A DNA stretch of 24,650 nucleotides from Priapulus caudatus (lineage: Eukaryota > Priapulida > Priapulimorpha > Priapulimorphida > Priapulidae), in contig NW_014577275.1 of the NCBI RefSeq assembly GCF_000485595.1, forward strand, positions 213,093 through 237,742, given 5' to 3'. Each line of letters begins with the position of its first letter. Within the stretch, counting starts at the first letter, position 1. The notes beneath the pieces are model-generated. The model saw only the letters and a list, made by a program, of their open reading frames with translations. It was not told where the DNA came from and ran no database searches. Below, piece after piece: positions 1-8,189 of this stretch. Position numbers and translations under genes: made by a program.

Positions 1-553
1 CGAAAGTACGTCAACTGGCGGGCTCCAAAATAAGACATTTAAGAAGCCGCACAATGCGCATCCAAACGCAAATTTCTCCAGTACTAGACTAGCATATACT
101 TCGTGTCATGCATAATCACACTACCTTATGACAAAATAAACTCTAGTTGCTCCCATTTCACTGCGCGTTTGCTTAAAACCACAAGAAAGAGGTGAGAAAA
201 CTGCATTCTGGCGCAAACGCCGACTGTTTGCCAAACAATATAGCCTCGAAGTGGTGACGTGACGTCACATGTTTTTATCTTTGCTACACCCGTACCGCTG
301 TACCGCAGCACCGCTGCACGTTTTTTGGGGATTGGGGAAACTGTCAACAACATCGCGAGGTATTTTCAAATACCTTTTATAAGACAACGCGCAGTGAAAT
401 GGGAGGAACTAGAGTTTTATTTTGTCATTAAGTAGTGTGATTATGCATGCCACGAAGTATTTGCTAGTCTAGTACCGGAGAAATCAGCGTTTGGATGCGC
501 ATTGTGAGCCTTTAAATGTCTTATTTTGGAGCCCGCCAGTTGACGTACTTTCG
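1..553. repeat. Large inverted repeat (arms 1-169 and 386-553)
   Basis: The first 169 bases are the reverse complement of 386-553 with few mismatches; for example 1-13 pairs exactly with 541-553. The spacer is 170-385. The outermost 40 bases of each arm match the inside of the AGCTCACC repeat seen again near 12590, so this looks like an inverted duplication or fold-back element built partly from that family. The spacer contains a CRE-type palindrome (tgacgtca, 260-267) and a small CCGCTG-rich stretch. The left end is at the window edge, so the true element may extend further. No protein-coding content is credible here. Confidence 0.8.
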
Positions 554-834
554 AGCCACGGCAATTTTTTGGCAAAAAGGGGAATTGCCATTAGTCAGTT
601 CAGGTTCAACGGATTATGCTCATTTTTGGTATGTGAAGGAATATGGGCTGGGGTTTTTATAGTTAAAAAAAATTATACAAATTAGGTAGGGTTTGGTAAT
701 TATATAGCATATTATATAGACACGCAGATAACAAACAGCACTTGTGGTGCCACACTCGTCTGGTTCGTTTTACAAGATTTCATTGACAATATCTTTAATG
801 CGAAATTCTTGCTATGAACATATTACATGATTTA

Positions 835-863
835 TACTATTATTATTATATTATTATTATTAT
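835..863. repeat. ATT microsatellite
   Basis: Short run of TTA/ATT units with one interruption, inside AGCTCACC copy A. Confidence 0.8.
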
Positions 864-1010
864 GATATACTGATTTATGCTAAGAAACATCAAAGCGGGT
901 GTAACGCCATCTACCGTCACAAATTGTGATTCATTTTGGTTTATAAATTATTTATAATTTATATATAATATTGTTTATTATTTTCACATAAAAAATTACA
1001 CATAATTATC

Positions 1011-1048
1011 AAGAGTATATAATGGGAGTTTCCCATATATATACTCTT
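1011..1048. repeat. Palindrome inside AGCTCACC repeat
   Basis: The sequence from aagagtatata to tatatatactctt is a near-perfect palindrome centred on gggag/tttccc. A related version lies at 4258-4305 in copy B, where a 2.4-kb element has inserted into it, so the palindrome is a conserved part of the repeat family. Confidence 0.7.
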
Positions 1049-1214
1049 CGTTTCTATAATGTACGTCGATGGTTGCTCAATTAAAACTGACTTCTTCTCA
1101 CTCACTCATTTGTGTCCTTTTTTGTGGTGAGCTACAGTGTCATTGACACTTTCATTTCTGTCAGACATGAAAGTTGAACACACACACACCCACCTCACTT
1201 CACCTCACCTACAT

Positions 1215-1484
1215 TCACATCACCTCACACGCACACACACCCATACACTCGATCACCTCATCTTGAGTTAATGGCTTGCTGGATACGGCATTGACTGCTT
1301 TAGTCACAGCTTGCCATGTCTTTTTATTAACTACAGCTGCCAGTTGCCAGCAAAACTTCCAAACAGTCATCTTTCTCTGTCCCACTTCATAAATTATGAA
1401 GTCAATTCCTCTGCAGAAATATTCCTCTTCTTCCGCCTCTTTTACAGTTGCCGTGTATATTTTAAATAACTTTGCTCTCACCAC
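1215..1484 (-). pseudogene. Myb/SANT-like DNA-binding domain fragment (NAIF1/Harbinger-associated type)
   Basis: The minus-strand frame (89 codons, non-ATG start) contains a stretch with the spacing of a Myb/SANT-like domain: an acidic EAEEEEYF segment, then IIYEVGQRK, then KKTWQAVTKAVNAVSS and LTQDEVIE. Tryptophan, VNAV and the T-x-DEV helix are hallmarks of NAIF1-like Myb/SANT proteins and of the second protein of PIF/Harbinger transposons. The expected KW motif after DEV is missing, and the frame runs into a GTGTGT/AGGTGA low-complexity tract, so it is truncated. A second, more decayed copy is at 12132-12413. I read it as a transposon- or gene-derived fragment, not an intact gene. Family assignment is by eye. 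Confidence 0.5.
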
Positions 1485-2702
1485 AATCGTTGAGAATGGT
1501 GCTATAGGAGATGGGTGGCTATTAGGAGAGTGGCTAGTTCATAAATGCTTGCTTTACGATACCTTACGCGAACCCACGAACTGCAGCAAAGCAACGATAT
1601 AATAAAGTTTATACTTGGCCTAGAGGCGTGTTGTTGTACGTGCTGCTTTGGGATTTTGAAAAGCCAACATTGATTACCAATCCGATATTTAGATGACATT
1701 CTTCTTTTATTGCCAACATTCTGCCTGATGTGCTAGGTGGTGTACAGAATATTGGGAGACAGGAAGCTATGCAAATGACAGACCTTGTGTTTTAAGGTGC
1801 GCGATCGCGCTCGCGCGCCATCGCGCACCTCGATTGATCAGGAGAAGTGCGAAAAAACGCGCATCTAAGCATTATCAAAACGCACACCTTTTTTTAAATT
1901 TTTTAAATTTTTAAATTTTTTGTGTTTTATTTTTCATTAATTCAACTTATAAACTCGAAGATAAACGCAAACGGTTGTAAACATCACGGACATTGCCGGA
2001 AGTCGGTTCACATGTTTATAACGACAGTCGCAAAGCGCTCTAGAACGACGAATGTGATTGGTTGTATTTTTAGATAAAGTTTTAATAGTCTGCTTTGAAA
2101 AATTGTGTGTTGTTCCTTTTTCACTAAACATGCTAAATGTGTGATTCAAGTTATCCACATGTTCAAGAACTGATATTTTGTTAGATAAAAAAAAAATGCA
2201 GAGCTAATTTTTATCCCAAAATGCTGGAAATGGCATTTCATGAAGTCTAGTTTTCAATTTTTGCCAAGGTGTGCGATTTTTCACTCGCCTGCCCTTTCCA
2301 AAACACAAGGACTGAAATGATAAAGCACATTACGGAGATTAACGTTAAAAACAATATGACACGGTTAAACCTGAGCGGTACGACTAAGCTGTACTGCTGT
2401 TTGCATGATTAGTAAGTAATAATTAAGACTTGCTTTGCAGCTACAGTGACTTAGTGTGTCAACTTGAGACAATTATTATTCTTTACTGTATAATTCAACA
2501 TGCTATATTACCTAAATCTTTTTAATATTATTTTAAAACAGTATACTGATCGTTTGTTAACTACCAGTGATACTTTATTGTTTACATCCAAACGTGAAAT
2601 GCGCGGGGATGTGCGAATTACTCCACAACCTAGCGCACATGAACAGAGAGCGTGCCGCACGACCCGTGCACGTACTAAATAAACCCTGGCCAACACAATG
2701 GG
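1441..2702. other. Non-coding stretch, no gene recognised
   Basis: Low-complexity AT-rich DNA. The only structure seen is the GC-rich hairpin at 1795-1830 and poly-A/T tracts near 1890-1925 and 2187-2197. Short open frames on both strands have no domain-like composition. Confidence 0.6.
1795..1830. repeat. GC-rich hairpin
   Basis: aggtgcgcgat pairs with atcgcgcacct at the far end, with a CG-rich loop. It is an isolated GC-rich palindrome in an AT-rich context. Possibly the end of a small inverted-repeat element; the partner end was not found. Confidence 0.6.
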
Positions 2703-3171
2703 AAGCGGGGTTTACACTGGCGATTTTGTGTTGCCGAATTGCCAAATTGTACGAATTTGGCCAGTTGGCAACTGACAATCGGCAGTGTAAACGCAAAAGT
2801 TGGACGACCAACCGATCAGCCGCAGTGAGTTTGGAAATTAGAACATGTCCACCGACTCGGAGCAGTCGACTCGGACGTTTTTTTGCCAAGTGGCCAATCA
2901 GGGAACAGCAATCAGGAGGTGTGCGCCTCCACCATAGGGGGAGAGCACGTTTTTGCTATCGGCGCCACGCTGGCCGCGTGGAATACATGCACAAATTCGT
3001 ATTGATCAGCGTCGCCCCGTGCGTACCTACGGGTCAAATGTTGAAACGTTTGCCGCCTCGCAGTCGATAACGTAAGCGCTTTGAATATTTATAGAGAGGT
3101 TGGTAGAAAGAAGAAAAATGCCAAGTCGTCTGCATAAAATCGGCCTAAAATCGCCAGTGTAAACCCAGCTT
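2703..3171. mobile_element. TIR element (MITE-like), about 470 bp
   Basis: The ends 2703-2727 and 3147-3171 are 25-bp inverted repeats differing at one base (core gtttacactggcgatttt). The interior has further inverted copies of the 'cagtgtaaac' motif (for example 2783-2793). A long plus-strand frame crosses it, but its composition follows the repeat and it has no start or domain. The target-site duplication is not resolved. The superfamily is uncertain; the end type is compatible with PIF/Harbinger-like MITEs. Confidence 0.65.
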
Positions 3172-3712
3172 AAGGTTCACTGCCACTGGCCAAAAGTAAG
3201 CTCCACCCACTTCTTATCGATTTTTAGCTCGCATTGACACCGTCAAGATGAGCTATTGCCAGGGGGTGTCGTCCGTCGTACGTCCGTCCGTCCGTCAACA
3301 TTTGGCTACGGTCAACGTTAACTCAAGAACCGTTTGACCCACATGTTTCAAATTGCATATAGTTGTTACTCCTATGGTAGAGGTTTGAACGTCCTATTTT
3401 GGAGCATGCCAGTCGACCTACTTTCGAGCCACGCCCACTTTTTGGCAAAAATGAAAATGGCCATCTAGATTCATTTGATTTTGTTAAATTTTGGTATATG
3501 AATATGTAAGGCTAGCCCCAAATCAGTTGTTACTCCTATGTCAGAGATGACAACGTCCTATTACGTTTATTTCGTCTAGCTGGTTAACAACTCTACAATC
3601 ATACCTATATATACGTGTAATATTGGGTTTTAGATTCTTCGTTACAGTAATTTGACTAGAATATTTTATTGTTTTTATTTGCGCGATATTCGAAAACCAA
3701 AATGGCGATCAT

Positions 3713-4003
3713 TCAATGGCGAAAATGGAAATCACTGTCAGATGACGCTTGCTCCTGTATGTTCTTATCGTCTGAATCATCGGTGGAGCTATCCGTTGAT
3801 GAGGGCGCCGCCGGGTAGGCGTGCGTTGCTAATCGCAATGGCTGCTTTCTCGTAGGTTTTTCCTGTGGCTGTTGCTCTTGTTGTTCCTGGGCTTCTTTAT
3901 TGGGCTGATCCCAACGCAGATATGGGTGAGCTGCGTGAAGGTTGTCGACATGCGATGTTATCTCGCGTCTTGTTGTTTCGTGTTGCAGCAAACATTTCTT
4001 CAC
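3713..4003 (-). pseudogene. Retroelement-like C-terminal coding fragment
   Basis: The minus-strand frame has protein-like composition: a basic start (VKKCLLQHETTRREI), then HVDNLHAAHPYLRW, a Q/E-rich segment, a basic patch (EKPTRKQPLR) and an acidic serine-rich tail (SSTDSSTDDSDD) before the stop. The HVDNLHAAHPYL segment recalls the 'vHvdrLkp' region at the C-terminal end of LTR-retrotransposon integrases, but this is a weak resemblance. Upstream, the frame closes within about 10 codons, so only the last part remains. It sits inside AGCTCACC copy B, so it arrived by insertion. It could instead be an orphan exon. Confidence 0.35.
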
Positions 4004-4044
4004 TTGGGCGTTATAACTTTAATAACGGTGGGGCTTAACTGACC

Positions 4045-4103
4045 ACTGGCCTAGTGCTTTGACGCTAATGAGGCGGGTGACTTATTAGTCGCCCGCGGCC
4101 AGT
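4045..4103. repeat. Nested stem-loop / cruciform candidate
   Basis: Inner stem gcgggtgact (4073-4082) pairs with agtcgcccgc (4087-4096) around a 4-base loop with one G:T mismatch. Outer stem actggcc (4045-4051) pairs with ggccagt (4097-4103), leaving a 21-base side bulge. It is GC-rich in an AT-rich region. Confidence 0.65.
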
Positions 4104-4792
4104 CCCTGTTACCGAGTCTGACGGTCTAAATTCTAATAACTAATTATGACTGAATTTGCTTTATTACAAGGCGTAGCGCCATCTCTCATCAAGATTTCAG
4201 ACTTTCAGATGTGAAACATTTATTTTCGCATCAAAACTTATGCATATGTCATTATCAAGAGTATATAATGGGAGACATGCTGTATAATGGGAGTTCTCCC
4301 ATATATGGGTAATTTTCTCAATAAGGGCACAAGTTGGTGAATTATTTTCAAGAAAAAAAACATGCAAGCAACACCTCTACATTTTTATCACAGGTAGACT
4401 AGGCACTTAGGAGTACAACCAGGAATTGAGCATCGCTTAATTCGTCCAATTTTTTTAATGGTGAAGGAATTTAATCTCCGGGTGTCTCCAGGCCCTTTCA
4501 ACTCCGTAACGTTTTCCAAAGAAAGGATTTTCCATGATGATCCATACATAAAAAACAATTTAAAACTGACCAGACACTTGACTATTATAGTATCCAAGTT
4601 GGTTTTTTGGAGGAAATCATTTTCATTTAATTAGTAGATTTATTTTTAGAATTCGACAAAATGATGTTACGGAGTTGAAAGGTTGTTACGGAGTTGAAAT
4701 GTTTGTTACTGAGTTGACATTTCTGGAAAAACCCCTGAAGTTTGCTCTCTTAGCAGGGTCTGCCTTGATGCAATCTAAAGTAATAATGAACA

Positions 4793-5013
4793 AGACCTAA
4801 AGAGCAGAGGGCCTGACATCATAATTGTAAACAACAGTTGAAATATTTAGTAGGGTCATACACAAATTTCAACTCCGTAACGAAATCACTAAAATTCCAT
4901 TTCCCAGTGAAATGATACTAGTATAGCTACAAATATGTTTTCAAATTTGTGTAATCCTATATAAAGTAATAAAGACCTAAAGAGTAGAAGGCCTGACATC
5001 ATATTGTAAACAA
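4793..5013. repeat. Direct repeat, 180-bp offset
   Basis: The block aagacctaaagagcagaggg and onward to ttgtaaacaa (from about 4793) recurs near 4973 with a few substitutions. It is an internal duplication of the TIR element. Confidence 0.7.
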
Positions 5014-5031
5014 ATATTTGACATTTTAAGC

Positions 5032-5159
5032 TAGTGATGTCACGATCATCGATTATACTCGATCATCGGTTGAACAGTGGCTCGAACCAAGCGCTTAGTG
5101 ATGTCACGATCATCGATTATACTCGATCATCGGTTGAACAGTGGCTCGAACCAAGCGCT
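5032..5159. repeat. Perfect 64-bp tandem duplication of MITE left end
   Basis: Two identical 64-bp copies, each starting tagtgatgtcacgatcatcg and ending aaccaagcgct. The lack of any divergence means the duplication is recent, or an assembly artefact. Confidence 0.9.
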
Positions 5160-5448
5160 TGGTTATCAAAATCCATAATCGATTTAATCGGAAATTTTTT
5201 TTTTAATTTGAACAAGAAAACTTGGAAAAGTAATGACAATCAGTACATGTATTATACACACAGTAGTAAACAGTGCAAAACAAACAGTAAACAGGGCTAA
5301 ACAAGCACATACATGCACACACGTACATGCACACGACGTTATGCACACGCAGGCATTCAACGCCCCGAGTAACCGATTGTAACCGATCATCGGTTACTTG
5401 GGTCCAGCCGATGATCGATTACGAAATTACAACCGATTGACAACACTA
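5032..5448. mobile_element. hAT-type MITE, 417 bp, with 8-bp TSD
   Basis: The element starts tagtgatgtca and ends tgacaacacta (inverted, one mismatch). It is flanked by the identical 8-bp duplication ttttaagc (5024-5031 and 5449-5456), the length expected for hAT. Subterminal CGATCATCGGTT/AACCGATGATCG motifs occur at both ends. The first 64 bp are tandemly duplicated (5032-5095 and 5096-5159, identical), so the left end is doubled. The middle contains an AC-rich low-complexity stretch (5305-5355). No transposase is encoded. Confidence 0.85.
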
Positions 5449-5886
5449 TTTTAAGCACATATCACAACTCCGTAACAGTAGAGCTCAACTCCATAACAAA
5501 GTCATTTGTTATGGAGTGCAGTGTTATGGAGTTGAAATTTTTACACAAAATGACCTTCAGCCACTCAGCAGCAAGATAGAATTTGAAATATTCTGTCATG
5601 TTATGGAGGGCCCTGCCCAAGTAGCATGATAGACATATTTGAAAAGTTGTTCCATCATCATGGTTACCATGGATATTAATGAATGTTATGGAGTGGAGTT
5701 TAGAAAGTATATACCTACCTGATGATGAAATAGAATGTGAAAATTCACAGAAACTGTGAGGAAGTGTCAACACTGAGAGCACATGACATATTGGGGGGTT
5801 ACACAAACTGACTTTTTACATGAGGTACATGTCCTAGTTCTACTTCCCTTCACTAGGGGGCGACATTTCATTGATTGTTATTTGTT

Positions 5887-6343
5887 GGTGGATATATGTT
5901 TCCATGAAACCGACTGATCGCGTGATGTCAGTGTACGTCAGTGTGACGTCAGTGGCTAGCCACCACCATAGACCAATCACGCACGCACATCCATGAATGC
6001 ATATATAGGGCACATCCATAATAATGCATAAGAGCGAACCAAAGTAGCGCACAGTCTAACGCCGCGCCTTCTTCTTGAGTGGTTGGTTCGAATCCCATCT
6101 TTTATTATTTTTATTTTCTATTTTTCCTATCTTTATCCATTTAACTATTTTTCCCCAATTAACGCAAATATTTACATGATTTATTTACAATTTTTTATTA
6201 AATTTTTTTTTTATTATAAATTAAATGTATTAGTGTTAATTAAATTTAATGAGGGTTAGGGTTAAGGTTTTTGCATCAGGTTATGTGCGTGACGTACACT
6301 GACGTCACGCGATCAGTCGGTTTCATGGAAACATATACCCACC
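5887..6343. mobile_element. Mutator-like MITE, 457 bp, 54-bp TIRs, 9-bp TSD
   Basis: The left TIR 5887-5940 (starting ggtggatatatgtttccatg) is inverted at 6290-6343 with two mismatches in 54 bp. The flanking ttatttgtt is perfectly duplicated (5878-5886 and 6344-6352). Long TIRs with a 9-bp duplication are typical of MULE elements. The interior is AT-rich with no transposase, but has a tRNA-like segment at 6045-6095. Confidence 0.85.
6045..6095 (+). promoter_or_regulatory. tRNA-like pol III internal promoter (A box / B box)
   Basis: ggttcgaatcc (6085-6095) matches the tRNA B-box consensus exactly. tagcgcacagtc (6045-6056) approximates an A box at a tRNA-like distance. No full acceptor stem or anticodon arm can be folded, so this is not a tRNA gene. 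It may be a SINE or tRNA relic captured by the MITE. It could also be chance. Confidence 0.3.
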
Positions 6344-6823
6344 TTATTTGTTATGGAGTGGAGTGGATTTGCCCGGACACCTGTATTTTCATTTTTTTTA
6401 GAAACTAGTGTATTTAATAGCTCTTTTTTGCTATGGATATTGTACTCCTATCAACTTTAAATGAACATATGGTTATAGGAGTGTTTGAATGTAGAAAACT
6501 TGAAGAAACTGGGACATTTAATATGCTGACATAGATCTCGGACATTCTAAAATGTAGCCAAAAAACATATTTTTCTACCTAAAACTCAAAAACCGTGTGC
6601 AATAAAGTGCTGAAAGTTTATTTCCAAGTGGAAATACCCCCAATCTACATTTTAATAGATATAATGCTTACTGGAATTCATTAATAAAAAAATGTGAGGC
6701 CTGGACATAAAAAAATCAAAAAGAAATTATTGAGAAAATTACCCATATACTCTTGCTTTATATATCCCTCCTCCCTCTTCTATCACACCCAAGGTGAGCT
6801 ACAGTGTCATTGATACTTTCATT

Positions 6824-8104
6824 GGTATGCCAACGCTGCTAGACTGGATTCAGGAACAGTACCTGTGCTAACCTGTGCCTCCGAACATCCCACGCACGTT
6901 TCTTGAATGCCAACTAAAGTTGTGCGTGAGGTGTTCTAAATTTAAGTGCGTACAGTACTGTAATGATTCGGATTATTCGTACCTATATATATGTTCTCTC
7001 GAGTGTGTGTGTATCTGTATGTGTGTAGTGTGTGTGACTCGTGTGTGGCCCGTGTCGTATAGTGTACGCCCAATAACCTAGGTTCTGCTACGGCGCGGGT
7101 TACCCTGAGGTTACCCTGAGGCAATCACAAAGTAGACAGACACGGAAGTATAACGTATAAACAAGTGTCTATTTAATTGTTATACAAACTTACAGAGACA
7201 AGTTATTAGTTACATATTTAATGCAAGATCTCTAAGGAGTTTACACACGCAAATACATTTACTAGTCTTAAAAGGAGTTTTAAGACATACGTTTTAAGAT
7301 GCATACTGTAACACGAATACGATAAGATCTAAACTATAACACGAATACGGTAAAACTTATTCATACTCGCATACCGGGAGAGAGAGCGAGAGACAGAGAG
7401 AGACTCCGAGAGACCCGGTTGGTTCTCTCCCTTCTCTCTCTCTCCTCTCCTCTCTCTCTGACTTCTCTGTTAGAAAACGTCTCTATTTAAGCAAGTCTGG
7501 ATGTGTCACGTGATCTTAGTAGTGCTACGCTTCCAGGTTAATGTGTCTATGCAACAAGGCCACTGTCCTCTTTTTTAATGATAGGGGGAGGGTTTCTTTT
7601 GTATACTCGGAATGTCGTACTTGGCAGTACTCGTATCGAACTGCCTATAACGAAGCGAGTGACCAAGTGCCTGAGGCGTGTCCCTGTGTCGGATCTTAGC
7701 CTCGACAGACGTAGTCAAGAACCGTGCCTGTCTTGCGGTGTCGCTCTATATCGTAATGACTTTAGCTTCATTACAGTATGCATTTCTTCTTGAATCCGGC
7801 GCTGCGATCACTAGTGCATGCTGCTAGTTGCATGCTGGGGGTGTATTTTCGACGGGCCCATTGAGCCTGCTAGTATTAGAAATGCAGGCCCAAGCCTTAA
7901 AATACGGGCATCGGCCCGCGGGCCCGTTAGGATTTCGAACCCTGAATACCGTCGACACTTCCTGCAAACGAGGCGAATGCCTGGAGCATGGCAAAGATAC
8001 GGAAGCTTCCAGTTATATTTATCTTCTCTGTATCAATGATCTTATGAATTTGAAAAATACATAATTCAATCGAAGATTTAAAAAAATATTATGAGTTAAT
8101 TATT
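6824..8104. other. Non-coding stretch with microsatellites; possible LTR-like segment
   Basis: It contains a GT-rich run (6998-7042), a doubled gttaccctgag (7097-7118), and a purine-to-pyrimidine mirror (7377-7461). Between about 7120 and 7560 the minus strand has a TATA-like cttaaatagagac followed by sequence that resembles LTR U5 ends, but no paired LTR or TSD was found. No protein domain was recognised. Confidence 0.45.
7377..7461. repeat. GA/CT microsatellite hairpin
   Basis: A run of gagaga units is followed after cccggttgg by a run of ctctct units, so the two halves are self-complementary and could form a long hairpin. Confidence 0.85.
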
Positions 8105-8136
8105 GTATCCCCCCGCGACGAAGTCGGCGGCGATAC
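8105..8136. repeat. GC-rich hairpin at the satellite border
   Basis: gtatc...gatac brackets ccgcgac-gaa-gtcggcgg, an almost complete GC-rich palindrome. An inverted cgggggatac sits at the other side of the satellite (10228-10237). Together they suggest terminal structures of an element carrying the satellite. Confidence 0.55.
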
Positions 8137-8189
8137 TATGGTTTCATGTCTCCCCAGCCGCCGCCGCCGCTCGGTCCGCCGCAGAGAAT

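Larger units (their letters stand above)
514..1156 (+). repeat. AGCTCACC-family dispersed repeat, copy A (3' part)
   Basis: From 514 the sequence follows the same order as 12585-12780 (copy C): a gagcc..gcca block, a ggcaaaaa block, then gtcagttcaggttcaacgg. It runs on to a shared 3' end (ggtgagctacagtgtcattg, 1126-1145) that recurs at 6793-6812. The 5' end seen at 3226 and 12417 is absent here because the inverted duplication replaces it. No open frame resembles a transposase, so the copy is non-autonomous. Confidence 0.65.
4498..6364. repeat. Dispersed GTTAYGGAGTTGA motif array
   Basis: Copies of gttacggagttgaaa or its variants occur near 4666, 4685, 4705, 5507, 5522, 5684 and 6350 on the plus strand, and as reverse complement near 4498, 4867, 5463 and 5484. 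They are confined to the 2.44-kb TIR element. Several are paired head to head or tail to tail. Confidence 0.75.
4306..6745. mobile_element. 2.44-kb TIR DNA element of unknown family
   Basis: The ends tgggtaattttctcaataa (4306-4324) and its exact reverse complement (6727-6745) are perfect TIRs, flanked on both sides by TATA (4302-4305, 6746-6749). The empty site is visible in copy A at 1030-1050, where the flanks are continuous. No transposase frame survives. The interior carries at least ten copies of a GTTACGGAGTTGA-like motif in both orientations, a 180-bp offset duplication, and two younger MITEs. A TATA (or TA) duplication would fit Tc1/mariner-like or other elements; the family is not determined. 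Confidence 0.7.
3226..6823 (+). repeat. AGCTCACC-family repeat, copy B, split by nested insertions
   Basis: The 5' end (agctcgcattgacaccgtca) at 3226 and the GTCCGTCC block near 3280-3298 match copy C at 12417-12490. The 3' end (aaggtgagctacagtgtcat, 6791-6810) matches copy A. Between them the host repeat is interrupted at about 3562-4165 by unrelated retroelement-like sequence and at 4306-6745 by a TIR element. Removing these leaves a repeat of a few hundred bases. This gives a relative age order: the AGCTCACC copy is oldest. Confidence 0.6.

Noticed and set aside
2567-3070. 167-codon plus-strand frame
   Set aside because: It runs across the TIR element 2703-3171, has no proper start and no domain-like segment; its length is due to low stop density in GC-richer repeat DNA.
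6035-6110. tRNA gene
   Set aside because: Only A-box-like and B-box sequences are present; no acceptor stem or anticodon arm folds.
7120-7560. Solo LTR
   Set aside because: Some LTR-like features on the minus strand, but no matching TG/CA ends with a duplication could be found.
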